The notes: generated from the letters alone by a model not told the origin. A stretch of DNA of 64,000 nucleotides from Pistricoccus aurantiacus (GCF_007954585.1 NZ_CP042382.1:1798001-1862000); one strand, 5' to 3'. Positions 17,006 to 26,190 are shown, numbered from the stretch's first letter. Program-made: numbers and translations.

Positions 17006-17185
17006 TTTCGTGTGTACGAAAAAGATGAATGGGTTTAGAGCTAGGGCAGGATTCGCGAACTGCCAGCACATGGTACCACCGCCCTGTTCGAAGCGCCGAA
17101 AAAGGGCACTGCCGGAGTCAAAATTTCGTGCGTACGAAATCCATGATCTTGTTTTGAGCTAGGGCAGGATTCGCGAAGTGTCAGC
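17006..17185. repeat. Tandem 118-bp direct repeat carrying operator-like sites 3 and 4
   Basis: Two diverged copies lie at an exact 118-base step: TTTCGTGTGTACGAAA (17006-17021) and TTTCGTGCGTACGAAA (17124-17139). Each is followed by a conserved block with CTAGGGCAGGATTCGCGAA (about 17041 and 17159). They fill the 300-base gap between the transfer operon and the MobC-like gene. Such a repeat region next to a mobilisation gene could hold an oriT or an operator. The palindromes match the sites inside virB5 and eexN. Confidence 0.65.
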
Positions 17186-17252
17186 CGTTGCCGGCAGTGT
17201 GCTGGCATTTGGTACCAGATTCGATGAGCAGCACGTGATGAAGGATGACGAA

Positions 17253-17783
17253 ATGACAGAAACAGCAGTGGTCAAGACCAGGCTGACACCGGGCGAGAAG
17301 GAAGCCTGGCAGCGCCTTTGTGAAGCATCTGGCCGTTCGGAGTCTGACGTACTACGGGAGATGATTCAGCGCGTCTGTGGGGAGAGCATTGCTGAAGAAG
17401 GGCGAGACATGATGCGGGGCCCCAAGTCCTGCAAGTTATCGATTCGACTGACTCGCCAGGAGCAGGAGCTTATCGCAGAGCGAGCCGCCTACGAGGGGTT
17501 CCCAAATCGCACTCGCTGGGCTTCGGCACTGATTCGGGCCACGCTGCTACGCCAGCCAGTCATGAACGAGGAAGAGCGCTCGGCCCTGATCCAGGCCTCT
17601 CTTTCACTGACTGACGTGATTGAAAACTCGGGCGGCAGCCGTTTGGGCTTACCTCGTATGCGGATCAAGGGTCAGAGTGAGGGAGAAATCAGCATCAAGG
17701 AGCTACAGGACAGAGTCTGGGAGGTTAACGAGCGCGTGATGGCACTGGTCTCCGGTGGACGAAAGCGTTGGAATCTGGTTTGA
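17253..17783 (+). CDS. MobC-like ribbon-helix-helix protein
   Basis: A 176-residue protein if it starts at the ATG at 17253, where AAGGA precedes by 8 bases; longer starts back to 17178 exist. It seems to hold two RHH-like units: KTRLTPGEKEAWQRLCEASG near the start, and KLSIRLTRQEQELIAERAAY in the middle. That resembles MobC-type relaxosome accessory proteins, which bind oriT DNA. It lies just after the tandem repeat with the palindromic sites, so it may bind them. No relaxase is nearby. Confidence 0.5.
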   Translation: MTETAVVKTRLTPGEKEAWQRLCEASGRSESDVLREMIQRVCGESIAEEGRDMMRGPKSCKLSIRLTRQEQELIAERAAYEGFPNRTRWASALIRATLLRQPVMNEEERSALIQASLSLTDVIENSGGSRLGLPRMRIKGQSEGEISIKELQDRVWEVNERVMALVSGGRKRWNLV

Positions 17784-17799
17784 GCATAGGAGAATTGCA

Positions 17800-18075
17800 A
17801 TGCCGCGATATAGTTTCAAGATCGATCCGTGCCCTCAAGAAGAAGGCTATGGCTGGGTCCTGAGGTACTTTGAGGATGATTGGGAGATCCCAGGATATGA
17901 GATTTTTGCTGTACCTCGCGATGTTGAATGGATGAAGAGAGTTGAATACGAAAACGCCAAGTTTGCCGGAGAGCTATGGATCGAAGAGATGGTAGAGGGA
18001 GGAGTGGATGTAGTAGAAGCTCAGGCTGAGAGCGAGCCAGACCCTAGTCAACTGAGCTTCAAACTCGAAAAATAA
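17800..18075 (+). CDS. Small acidic hypothetical protein
   Basis: A 91-residue protein with an AGGAG ribosome site before the ATG at 17800. It has a beta-rich front (PRYSFKIDPCPQEEGYGWVL) and a Glu-rich tail. Not recognised. It follows the MobC-like gene by 16 bases and is convergent with the nuclease gene. Confidence 0.4.
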   Translation: MPRYSFKIDPCPQEEGYGWVLRYFEDDWEIPGYEIFAVPRDVEWMKRVEYENAKFAGELWIEEMVEGGVDVVEAQAESEPDPSQLSFKLEK

Positions 18076-18124
18076 TCGAAAGTGTGTCCAAGCTCCCACA
18101 TTGCTGACAATTGGGATTGGCATA

Positions 18125-19234
18125 TCAGTCTATGTCCCATGCCTGCTTCAGGCGCGTCACTGTATGCTCCCATTTTGGTGTCGTGGGTTTGCAGACAGTG
18201 TTCTGATTGCCGAACAGGCCGACTTCGCTGAATGCCTGCGAGGCAGGGAGTGAAGCGATCCAGCGGACCGGCACGAGATATTCCGCTGCCTCCTCGTCGT
18301 CTTCATCGATCACACCATGGATCTGCGGGTACTCGGTGGCCGTAGTGAGATCCTGGAGTCGCTGACTTCCCTGATCGGTTTGCACCGTGAAATGGTCGCC
18401 TCGGCAACGCTCCCCGGTCACCTCGGCCACGCCGACATAGCCGGTCTTGGGGATGTTGACCCAGACCCGGTCTCCCTCCGAGAGCATGGCGAGGGTCTTC
18501 GAGTACCAGGCCGCACCGCCGCCGGCGATGAAGCCATAGCGACGTGCCAGCTCCCAGGGGCGGTTATCGCCGAAGGAAGCGTAGAACTCGCCGTTCCAAG
18601 GCTCTTTACGTGCCTTGCGGACGGCCGGCTGGGGAGGTTCGTCCGGGTCGATCATCCAGGCGCGGCTCAGGTAATGATTGCCCTGGTCCTCGAAGGCGGC
18701 GAAGAACATGGCGTTGATCGAGAGCTGGGCATGCTCGTTGAGGTAGCTGATGATCCGCTCGCTGCTGGCGTCGAGCTGGGTGGCCACGACAACCAGCTGG
18801 TGATTCTCGTTGAGGGTGACACTGTCCAGCGTGATGCCGAACTTGGCCTCGAAAGCGTCCTCGAGCGACGTATGAGGGCGCTGATAGCGTTCGGCGAAGG
18901 TCTGGTAGATCTCGATCACCTGGTAGTCGGCTAGGGTGACGACCCACGAAGCATAGTCGATGGCCTGAGCCACCACGTCGCGGGGCGTCTTGTCGCGCTT
19001 GAGTTCGATGACGATGACCGTGCCGTTGGCATCGATCGCCATCAGGTCGATCAGCTTGTCGAAGCCGGTGCGTACCTGCCGGCCGATCAGCAGCCAGTCT
19101 TGATTGAGGATCGAGACATCCTGCATGATCTGATCTTCCAGCTGCCCCTCGTCGGCGAGCCCTGTGGGCCGTAGCTTCTGCGGCAGCTCACCCGTAGTAC
19201 CTGCCAGCTTCCAGATTCCTTGCTCGATGGCCAT
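18125..19234 (-). CDS. PD-(D/E)XK nuclease-like protein (DUF91/NucS-type) downstream of the type I RM operon
   Basis: A 369-residue protein from the ATG at 19234, chosen for the AAGGAGG site 8 bases before it. Residues about 45-110 show a nuclease core: LIDLMAIDANGTVIVIELKR gives the Asp and ELK residues, and QAIDYASWV a following Gln. This is the RecB/NucS-like endonuclease pattern. The C-terminal half is a separate beta-rich domain without a motif I know. It lies 161 bases after the Abi_2-like gene on the same strand, with a tandem repeat between, so it may be an add-on to the restriction operon. Defence function is inferred. Confidence 0.6.
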   Translation of the reverse strand: MAIEQGIWKLAGTTGELPQKLRPTGLADEGQLEDQIMQDVSILNQDWLLIGRQVRTGFDKLIDLMAIDANGTVIVIELKRDKTPRDVVAQAIDYASWVVTLADYQVIEIYQTFAERYQRPHTSLEDAFEAKFGITLDSVTLNENHQLVVVATQLDASSERIISYLNEHAQLSINAMFFAAFEDQGNHYLSRAWMIDPDEPPQPAVRKARKEPWNGEFYASFGDNRPWELARRYGFIAGGGAAWYSKTLAMLSEGDRVWVNIPKTGYVGVAEVTGERCRGDHFTVQTDQGSQRLQDLTTATEYPQIHGVIDEDDEEAAEYLVPVRWIASLPASQAFSEVGLFGNQNTVCKPTTPKWEHTVTRLKQAWDID

Positions 19235-19353
19235 CCAGGTGCCTCCTTGCGTTTGGTAGAGAAAAGCGTTGCCTCGCCCAGGGTGGTGCTCTACCATAGT
19301 TGTCAACACGGCCCCCGCCTCTTGGCTCTCACGAGCTTACGCGGGGGTTCTTA

Positions 19354-19401
19354 TTTGTGTTCTCGCCGCCTCACTCGTTTGTGTTCTCGCCGCCTCACTC
19401 G
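19354..19401. repeat. 24-bp exact tandem duplication
   Basis: A 24-base unit beginning TTTGTGTTCTCGCC occurs twice in a row (19354-19377 and 19378-19401). It covers the stop region of the Abi_2-like gene and the gap after it. It may be a recent slippage event. Confidence 0.9.
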
Positions 19402-20369
19402 GTCCACCAGCGCTCCCAGCCCGGTGGAGCCCCCATGTCCTCCAGCGATAGCCTCCGCCTAGAATGCGGCACCGGGAAGCGTTCCAGATGTGCCTGTAGG
19501 CGTCGATGCCACCCGGTATTGGGGCAGACCACCAGGGTCATGTGCCGCACGATGCCCAGCAGCAGGAAGGGACGGGCAAGCCGCTGTTCGTCGCGGAACG
19601 CATCGCACCATGCTATCTCGCCAGGCTTGGGCAGCCTGGGCTGGTCGATGACGTTGCGGTTCCAGAGCCGGCTGTGGTGGGCGCAGACGTTGCGCAGGTA
19701 GTTCAGCGAGCGAAGCCAGCTCTGGAAGACTTTCCAGTCCTGCACGCCGTATTTACGCGCTATGTGGCTCTGGTCCGGCACCTTCATCATGGCAAACAGA
19801 TGTGAGAGGGTGCCGAAGTCCCAGGTCTCGACGGCGACCCAGACCGGCAGTCGCGGCCCGTGCTTCTGCCGATAGTGCTTGACGAAGTCTTCTTTAGAGC
19901 GATCTTCTAGCCGTTTGGCATGCCCCTGCCAGCTTACAAAAGCTTCTATGCGCTTCTCTCCGACAGGCTTTCGCGCAAAAGAGTTGTGGAAAGTGACTCG
20001 GTGAAGATGCGAGAAGGCATCCTGCTCACCCAGCCGATAGGCGATATCCACCCGCAGCGCGATCTCGATGCGCTCAAGTGCATCGGTCAGGCGCAGCCGA
20101 AGCTCCTTGTCGAAGAGGTATAGCCGCACCGCATCGACGAACTGGGTGTCGAGAACGAATTGATCCATTGCCTGGGTGATTGGCCGGTCATGTTGGTCAT
20201 GACCGACTGTCTCGAAGACCCGGAAGGGATACCAGTAGGCACTCAGCCGGTAGTAACCGACGCGCTCCAGGTATTCCAAAGCGGCGCTTTCATCGCCGAC
20301 CTGCAGCCCGCGTTCCGTGAGCAGGGCCAGCTGCTCTTGAAAGGACTTCCAGGGGCGATCGTAGGCCAT
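19395..20369 (-). CDS. Abi_2 (AbiD/AbiF) family abortive-infection protein with HEPN-type motif
   Basis: A 324-residue protein. The front matches Abi_2 proteins (YLERVGYYRLSAYWYPFR near residue 35) and continues with a helical core. Near residue 240 the sequence LRNVCAHHSRLWNR holds an R-x(4-6)-H motif like that of HEPN ribonucleases. Members of this family stop phage growth in Lactococcus by abortive infection or act as RM-linked toxins. Its start overlaps the hsdS stop, so it is made with the restriction system. The gene lies inside a hsdR-M-S-abi-nuclease operon, a frequent association. Confidence 0.8.
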   Translation of the reverse strand: MAYDRPWKSFQEQLALLTERGLQVGDESAALEYLERVGYYRLSAYWYPFRVFETVGHDQHDRPITQAMDQFVLDTQFVDAVRLYLFDKELRLRLTDALERIEIALRVDIAYRLGEQDAFSHLHRVTFHNSFARKPVGEKRIEAFVSWQGHAKRLEDRSKEDFVKHYRQKHGPRLPVWVAVETWDFGTLSHLFAMMKVPDQSHIARKYGVQDWKVFQSWLRSLNYLRNVCAHHSRLWNRNVIDQPRLPKPGEIAWCDAFRDEQRLARPFLLLGIVRHMTLVVCPNTGWHRRLQAHLERFPVPHSRRRLSLEDMGAPPGWERWWTE

Positions 20370-22111
20370 CAGCTCACCGCCTGTTCCACTATCGTTTCAG
20401 CCAGTTGGGTTCGTGTCTCGGCGGCCTCGCCCAAGCGTACTTTGAGGCGGTCGCAGAGGGCCATTAGATCATCGACTTTCTCTATAATTCGCTTCTGCTC
20501 ATTTTGAGGCGGTAATGGAAATTCAATGGGAGATAAACGGCCAGCACTGAGATGAGCTATGTTGGTGGTTTGAGTAGCAGCATTTTGGAACCTCCCATTG
20601 TGGAGGTATGCCAAAAACACCTTATTTGCATACTCGGGGATAACTCCGTCGTAAGCTCTAAATCTAAGAAGTGTGTTCTGAAAGCATGCGCCAGGAACTT
20701 CTCCCCGATAGACTGCAGGTCTTCCAACGAGCTCTTTGCTCTGCCCCTCGTTGAGCAGAACGTCCCCTGGATAGAGGCTAAAAACCCTCCTTTCAGCTTC
20801 CGTAAAATTCATCTCTTTGATGTCAGATGTGTCTATCTTATCCTCAAGAACATTTGCAACCCTGAGATAAGGCGTCATATTGGTTCCACTATGATCTTTA
20901 GGTGATCGCTGTCGACCAAGCTTGACCTCTCCGACATCGGAAACTCGGCAATAAGACCATGAATGCGGAAGGCTATGCGGCAGTTTATCCTCGGTAAGTG
21001 GGGGCTGAGATTTTGCTGGTTTTATTTTACCTTCCTTGACCAGCCGCGCCTTCTCCTCAGCGATGCATCCCAGAAGTACGCTGGCGGGCTCATCGCTGGG
21101 ATCCTGCTCCACCAGTCGCCCCATCACCGCCAATTGGAGGATTGTCTTCTTAAGCTTTTCGATGCTGGCTTCGGTGGTGAAGAGGGTATCGAAATGCTCG
21201 GCCACGCGGGCCCAGTGCTCGGCCAGCTCGGCCGCATCTGTGGAGTGCGTGAGGGCATCGAGAAGGGTGTCGACCAGTACCTTATGAGCTTCCAGCTGGT
21301 CGCCGACCTGCTGCTCCAGGCGGTCGCAGAGGGCCATTAGCTCGTCGACTTTTTCGACGATGCGCTGCTGCTCATCCAATGGGGGCAGAGGCACAACCAA
21401 TTCTTCCATCTTGGACTTCGTCATGTGAATCATGGCGATGCCACTTCCAGAAGACTTTATTTCTTCTGTTACAGCTTTAAGGTAGCTGTAGAGAAAGTGC
21501 TTGTTAGTAGAAGAGTGGTCGAATAACTCAAGCTTCCAGATGTGGTAATGGTAGATGGCTCGTCCACCCTCCCAGATAAAAGGGCCAAAGGAGGCTGACC
21601 AGGCATATATCAGGTCGCCGTTGTCAATGTACTTGTCATCCTCAAGCTGTAAGTCTGAGTAGTACCACTCGTTGGAAGTGAAGAGGTTCCCAACCCGCAG
21701 AAGTGGGGTGCCTTCTTGGAGCATTTCATGCTTCTTGTAGGCACGGCCATTGATGACGCGAAGAGCATCTGAAAGCCTTGCCCATTGCCATCCCTTCGGA
21801 AGCTCAAAAGGTTTATCTTCTTCTGCAATTGCCGGCAGCTTCTTCGGCTTCTTGATCTTTCCTTCCTTGACCAGCCGGGCCTTTTCCTCGGCGATGCGGT
21901 CTAGCAGTACACTCGCGGGTTCATCACTAGGGTCCTGCTCCACCAACTTGCCGCGCACGGCGAGCTCCAGGATCAGCTCGCGCAGCTTCTTGATGCCAGT
22001 GAGCTCGATTTTCCCGTTCTTACCCGATGCACTACGCCCCGAGCCGCTCTTGTGCGTCACGGCGCCGGTCCATAGGTCGAGATGGTCGGTGATCAACTGC
22101 TGAGCGCTCAT
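20369..22111 (-). CDS. hsdS: Type I restriction-modification specificity subunit HsdS
   Basis: A 580-residue subunit that chooses the DNA target for methylation and cutting. It has two similar halves, each with a target-recognition domain and a conserved helix. The first half ends PLPPLDEQQRIVEKVDELMA and the second PLPPQNEQKRIIEKVDDLMA. Each half opens with an almost identical block (EQDPSDEPASVLL), showing an internal duplication. Each TRD recognises one half of a bipartite site; the site cannot be read from sequence. The start overlaps the hsdM stop by 4 bases. Confidence 0.93.
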   Translation of the reverse strand: MSAQQLITDHLDLWTGAVTHKSGSGRSASGKNGKIELTGIKKLRELILELAVRGKLVEQDPSDEPASVLLDRIAEEKARLVKEGKIKKPKKLPAIAEEDKPFELPKGWQWARLSDALRVINGRAYKKHEMLQEGTPLLRVGNLFTSNEWYYSDLQLEDDKYIDNGDLIYAWSASFGPFIWEGGRAIYHYHIWKLELFDHSSTNKHFLYSYLKAVTEEIKSSGSGIAMIHMTKSKMEELVVPLPPLDEQQRIVEKVDELMALCDRLEQQVGDQLEAHKVLVDTLLDALTHSTDAAELAEHWARVAEHFDTLFTTEASIEKLKKTILQLAVMGRLVEQDPSDEPASVLLGCIAEEKARLVKEGKIKPAKSQPPLTEDKLPHSLPHSWSYCRVSDVGEVKLGRQRSPKDHSGTNMTPYLRVANVLEDKIDTSDIKEMNFTEAERRVFSLYPGDVLLNEGQSKELVGRPAVYRGEVPGACFQNTLLRFRAYDGVIPEYANKVFLAYLHNGRFQNAATQTTNIAHLSAGRLSPIEFPLPPQNEQKRIIEKVDDLMALCDRLKVRLGEAAETRTQLAETIVEQAVS

Positions 22112-23613
22112 GCCGGCTCCTCAGTTTGTTGCGGTTCGGCCTGGTCTTGAGGCGTTCGGCTGAGCGCATCGCCGAGCACGGTCTTCAACTGGTCGCGAAG
22201 CTCCTGGATCTCGGCCTGTTGACGAGCATATTGCGCGAGCAGCTCGTCTGGATCATGGCTGACCTGCTCTTCCTGCCAGGGGTTCTTGATGTCCAGGTTG
22301 TAGTTGCGCGCCTTGATCTCGTCGATGCCGACCCTCCAGGCCTGCTCGGTTTCCTGGCGGCTGGCGAAGCCGTCAGCCTCGTCGCCCCACCAGTCGATCT
22401 CGGTGGCGAATTCGGCGAAGCGCATTGGCTTGGTCTTGCTGTAGTTCTTGTAGCCTTCGGGGTAGGGGTGCTGGTAGTACCACACCTGTTCGGTGGGCTG
22501 ACCCTTGGTGAAGAACAGGAGGTTGGTCTTGATGCCGGTGTAGGGATTGAAAACGCCGTTGGGCAGGCGAACGATGGTGTGCAGGTTGCACTCGCTGAGC
22601 AGCTTTTCCTTGAGACGTGTCTTCATGCCCTCGCCAAACAGGAAGCCGTCCGGCAGTACCACGGCGGCGCGGCCACCCGGTTTCAGCAGCCGAATGAACA
22701 GGGCCATGAAAAGATCGGCTGTCTCGCGGGTGCGGAACTCCGCCGGGAAGTTGTTCTCGATGCCGTCTTCCTCGGTGCCGCCGAACGGCGGGTTGGCGAC
22801 GATCACATCGACCCGCTCACTCGGTCCCCAGTCACGGTAAGGGCGGTTCAGGGTGTTGTCATGACGAATCTGGCTGGGCACTTCGATGCCGTGCAGGATC
22901 ATGTTGGTGGTGGCCAACAGGTGCGGCAGCGGTTTCTTTTCCCAGCCGTGGATGCTGTATTGCAGCGCCTGTTCGTCGGTAGGGGTCTGCACGTAGTGCT
23001 CGCGCTTGTGCTCGATGGCGCAGGTGAGGAAGCCGCCGGTACCACAGGCCGGGTCCATCACGCTCTCGGCAAGCTTGGGATCAACGCGGTTGACCATGAA
23101 CTCGGTCACGGCGCGCGGCGTGTAGAACTCACCGGCGTTACCGGCGCTTTGCAGGTCCTTGAGGATCTGCTCGTACATGTCGCCGAAGGCGTGACGCTGC
23201 TGAGATGCGTTGAAGTCGATGCCTTCCTGGATGCGGTTGACCACCTGTCGCAGTAGATGGCCGGACTTCATATAGTTGTAGGCATCCTCGAACACGCTGC
23301 GGATGACCGCGGCGCGGGCGTCGCTGCCGGCATCCAGCTGTTGCAGCCCAGGAAAGAGGGTGTTGTCGATGAAGCTTTTCAGGCCCTCACCGGTCAGCCC
23401 CTCCGAGTTGGCGGCCCAGCTTCTCCAGCGCAGGTCATTCGGGATGGGGCTCACGTAGTCGTCGTAGACCAGCTCCCATTCCCGCTCACGGTCATCGTAG
23501 ATCTTCAGAAACAGCATCCAGACCAGCTGGCCGATACGCTGGGCGTCGCCGTCGACGCCGACGTCCTTGCGCATGATGTCCTGAATGCTCTTGATGGTGG
23601 TGCTGATGCTCAT
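22108..23613 (-). CDS. hsdM: Type I DNA methyltransferase subunit HsdM
   Basis: A 501-residue N6-adenine methyltransferase. The SAM-binding motif is DPACGTGGF (about 187-195) and the catalytic NPPF motif lies near 274-277. An N-terminal HsdM helical domain precedes these, and a C-terminal coiled region contacts HsdS. The ATG at 23613 (MSISTTIKSIQD) is preferred to the upstream ATG at 23655, because HsdM proteins begin at this point. Two HsdM and one HsdS form the methylase; with HsdR the complex also cuts. Confidence 0.93.
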   Translation of the reverse strand: MSISTTIKSIQDIMRKDVGVDGDAQRIGQLVWMLFLKIYDDREREWELVYDDYVSPIPNDLRWRSWAANSEGLTGEGLKSFIDNTLFPGLQQLDAGSDARAAVIRSVFEDAYNYMKSGHLLRQVVNRIQEGIDFNASQQRHAFGDMYEQILKDLQSAGNAGEFYTPRAVTEFMVNRVDPKLAESVMDPACGTGGFLTCAIEHKREHYVQTPTDEQALQYSIHGWEKKPLPHLLATTNMILHGIEVPSQIRHDNTLNRPYRDWGPSERVDVIVANPPFGGTEEDGIENNFPAEFRTRETADLFMALFIRLLKPGGRAAVVLPDGFLFGEGMKTRLKEKLLSECNLHTIVRLPNGVFNPYTGIKTNLLFFTKGQPTEQVWYYQHPYPEGYKNYSKTKPMRFAEFATEIDWWGDEADGFASRQETEQAWRVGIDEIKARNYNLDIKNPWQEEQVSHDPDELLAQYARQQAEIQELRDQLKTVLGDALSRTPQDQAEPQQTEEPA

Positions 23614-23691
23614 GGGAATCCCGTCTCGATAACCGAAAGCGCGCCGGCAGGCCACCGGCGCGCAGAATGCGGCGTATTGTACCTAGACCGT

Positions 23692-26115
23692 TCAGCCGGC
23701 TGTAGCGGCGTCGGCATAGAGCGTTGCCTCGAGGGCTCTCACGGCCTCCCGATAGCCAGCCTTGCCGCCGAAGGCGCCGGCCAGTTCCACGACGGTGCCG
23801 AGCCGGTCTAGCGGCGCCATCTGCAGCACCTTGGTGTCCTCGATGGTGGCCACGCCGCTGTCGGCGTACTTGTCGAGCAGGGCGTCCAACACGGCGCGGG
23901 CCTGGCCCTCGTAGCGAGTGAAATAGTCCGACTGCCGGGCTTTGGCAGCACGCTGGCGGCGGGTAAGCGCGGGCTGGCCATAGACGATGTGCACGATGGC
24001 GTCGAAGGGGTCCGGCGTATCTCCGAGGCTCTTCTCGACTTCACTGGTGAGGTCTTCCCAGAACACGCCTTGCTGGGCCAGTTCATCCAGCACGGCCTGC
24101 TTGCGGTCGCTGGCTTCCCAGTGGCGTAGGAAGTCGTTCAGTGTGGCGTAGTGGGCGCGTACCGTCTTGCGGGTGTAGTCGGTCAACTCCTCGGTGATCA
24201 GCTTGCCGTCCGGCCCCAGGTACTGCACGCGCCGCCCGATGACGGCCACGGTGACGTCATCGACCACGTATTTCTTGGGCGGCTCGCCGATGCCGCCGTC
24301 CTCGTCATCCTCCCAGTGCCCTTCGGGAGGCAAGGTGGGGTCGGTCGGTGATCCATCACCTTCACTCGTGAGATCGTTCTCGTCGCCGCTGTCGTCGGCA
24401 TCGTCGCCTTCTTCCGGCAGCAACGGGTCGCCGTCGCCGGGTACGTAGACCTGCTCGGGATCGCCATCGAAGGCGGGGTCGGCGAATAGCTCCGTGGCCT
24501 TGCGGAAATCGAGGATCGTGAACCAGAACTTGTCGTGCTCGGCGTCGATCCGCGTGCCGCGCCCGATTATCTGCTTGAACTCGGTCATCGACTGGATGCG
24601 CTGGTCGAGCACGATCAGCTTGCAGGTCTTGGCGTCGACGCCGGTGGTCATCAACTTGCTGGTGACGGCGATGACAGGGTAGGGCTCTTCGGGATCGATG
24701 AAGTGGTCGAGCTCGGCCTTGCCTTCTTGTTCGTCCCCGGTGATGCGCATCACGTACTTGCGGTTCTTGGCCACGTGTCGAGGGTTGAGATTGACCAGCG
24801 CCTGGCGCATTCGCTCCGCATGATCGATGTTCTCGCAGAAGACGATGGTCTTCTGCATCGGGTCGGTCTGGGTCAGATAGTCGGTGATGGTTCGAGCCAC
24901 CAACTCGGTGCGCTGCGTCAGGATCAGGTTGCGGTCGAAATCGCGTTGGTTGTAGATGCGATCCTCGATCAACTCCCCGTGGATATCGGTCTGGCCGTCG
25001 CTGGGGCGCCATCCTTGCAGGTCGCGATCAAGATCGATTCGCGTCACCTTGTAAGGTGCCAGGTAGCCGTCGTCGATGCCCTGCTTAAGTGAGTAGGTAT
25101 AGATGGGCTCGCCGAAGTAGTGGATGTTGGAAACCTCGGTGGTCTCCTTGGGCGTCGCGGTCAGCCCGATATGGGTGGCCCCGCTGAAGTAGTCCAGGAT
25201 GGCGCGCCAGGCGGAGTCTTCGGCGGCGCTGCCGCGGTGGCATTCGTCGATGACGACCAGGTCGAAGAAATCCGGGCTGAACTGCTTGTAAATGTTCTTT
25301 TCTTCCTCGCTGCCGGTGACCGCCTGATACAGCGAGAGGTAAATCTCGTGCGACTTCTCGACCTGGCGCTTGGTGATCTTGGTCATGGCCGCGCCAAAGG
25401 GCTTGAAGTCGCCGCTCTTGGTCTGGTCGACGAGTACGTTACGGTCGGTCAGAAACAGGATGCGTTGCTTGCGGCCGGCCTTCCACAGTCTCCAGATCAG
25501 CTGGAAAGCGGTGTAGGTCTTGCCGGTGCCGGTGGCCATCACCAGCAGCAGGCGATCCTGCCCTTTGGCGATGGCTTCGACCGTGCGATTGACCGCGACC
25601 ATCTGGTAGTAGCGGGGCGTGCGTCCGCTGCCGTCATCGTAGAAGGGCTGCTCGACGACTGGGCGTGTCTCTTCACTCAGGCCTTTCCAGCGGCGGTAGC
25701 CGTGCCAGAGCGCATCGGGCCCGGGGAGCTGATCGAGCGCCAGGATGGTTTCGGCCTGATCGAAGACCAGGCGGTGGGGGTCGCTGAACAGGAAGCCGCT
25801 GCCGTTGGAGCTAATGGCGAAGGGGACATCGAGCTTCTCTGCGTAGGCCTGGGCCTGCTGCATGCCATGGCCCAGGCTGTGGCTGGCGTCCTTGGCCTCG
25901 ATGACAGCGATGGGCTGGTTCTTCTGGAAAGACAGCACGTAATCCGCCCGACGCGGGTGAGCCCGGTGGTGCATGCGGCCCCGCACCATGATCCGACCGT
26001 CACTGACTGGGTACTCTTCACGCACCTGAGTGTGAATGTTCCAGCCGGCCTGCTCGATGGCGGGGGTGATGAACTTGGTACAGATGTCCCGTTCACTGAA
26101 AGCCTGCCTGGTCAT
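23692..26115 (-). CDS. hsdR: Type I restriction endonuclease subunit HsdR (EcoEI-like)
   Basis: An 807-residue translocase-nuclease. The N-terminal nuclease domain has ADYVLSF (57-63) and the VIEAK of the PD-(D/E)XK site (71-75). The helicase part has Walker A MATGTGKT (193-200), the DECH box (290-293), GLTATP after it, and a QIIGRGTR motif VI. The C-terminus binds HsdM. An acidic linker (about 555-610) is notable. It is the first gene of the minus-strand operon, which suggests one promoter upstream of 26115 drives hsdRMS, abi and the nuclease. All motifs are intact. Confidence 0.95.
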   Translation of the reverse strand: MTRQAFSERDICTKFITPAIEQAGWNIHTQVREEYPVSDGRIMVRGRMHHRAHPRRADYVLSFQKNQPIAVIEAKDASHSLGHGMQQAQAYAEKLDVPFAISSNGSGFLFSDPHRLVFDQAETILALDQLPGPDALWHGYRRWKGLSEETRPVVEQPFYDDGSGRTPRYYQMVAVNRTVEAIAKGQDRLLLVMATGTGKTYTAFQLIWRLWKAGRKQRILFLTDRNVLVDQTKSGDFKPFGAAMTKITKRQVEKSHEIYLSLYQAVTGSEEEKNIYKQFSPDFFDLVVIDECHRGSAAEDSAWRAILDYFSGATHIGLTATPKETTEVSNIHYFGEPIYTYSLKQGIDDGYLAPYKVTRIDLDRDLQGWRPSDGQTDIHGELIEDRIYNQRDFDRNLILTQRTELVARTITDYLTQTDPMQKTIVFCENIDHAERMRQALVNLNPRHVAKNRKYVMRITGDEQEGKAELDHFIDPEEPYPVIAVTSKLMTTGVDAKTCKLIVLDQRIQSMTEFKQIIGRGTRIDAEHDKFWFTILDFRKATELFADPAFDGDPEQVYVPGDGDPLLPEEGDDADDSGDENDLTSEGDGSPTDPTLPPEGHWEDDEDGGIGEPPKKYVVDDVTVAVIGRRVQYLGPDGKLITEELTDYTRKTVRAHYATLNDFLRHWEASDRKQAVLDELAQQGVFWEDLTSEVEKSLGDTPDPFDAIVHIVYGQPALTRRQRAAKARQSDYFTRYEGQARAVLDALLDKYADSGVATIEDTKVLQMAPLDRLGTVVELAGAFGGKAGYREAVRALEATLYADAATAG

Positions 26116-26190
26116 CGGTGCTTCCCTGCTGCGTTCATAGATTACTTATCATCTTTTTACGCTAGCTTACGTGAAGCTGAGCAGATACGC

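Noticed and set aside
17006-17185. CRISPR array
   Set aside because: Only two diverged copies at 118 bases; no short regular repeats with unique spacers and no cas genes in the window.
22126-23256. 376-codon plus-strand frame opposite hsdM
   Set aside because: The antisense of hsdM; its sequence is hydrophobic Val/Leu/Ala-rich filler without motifs.
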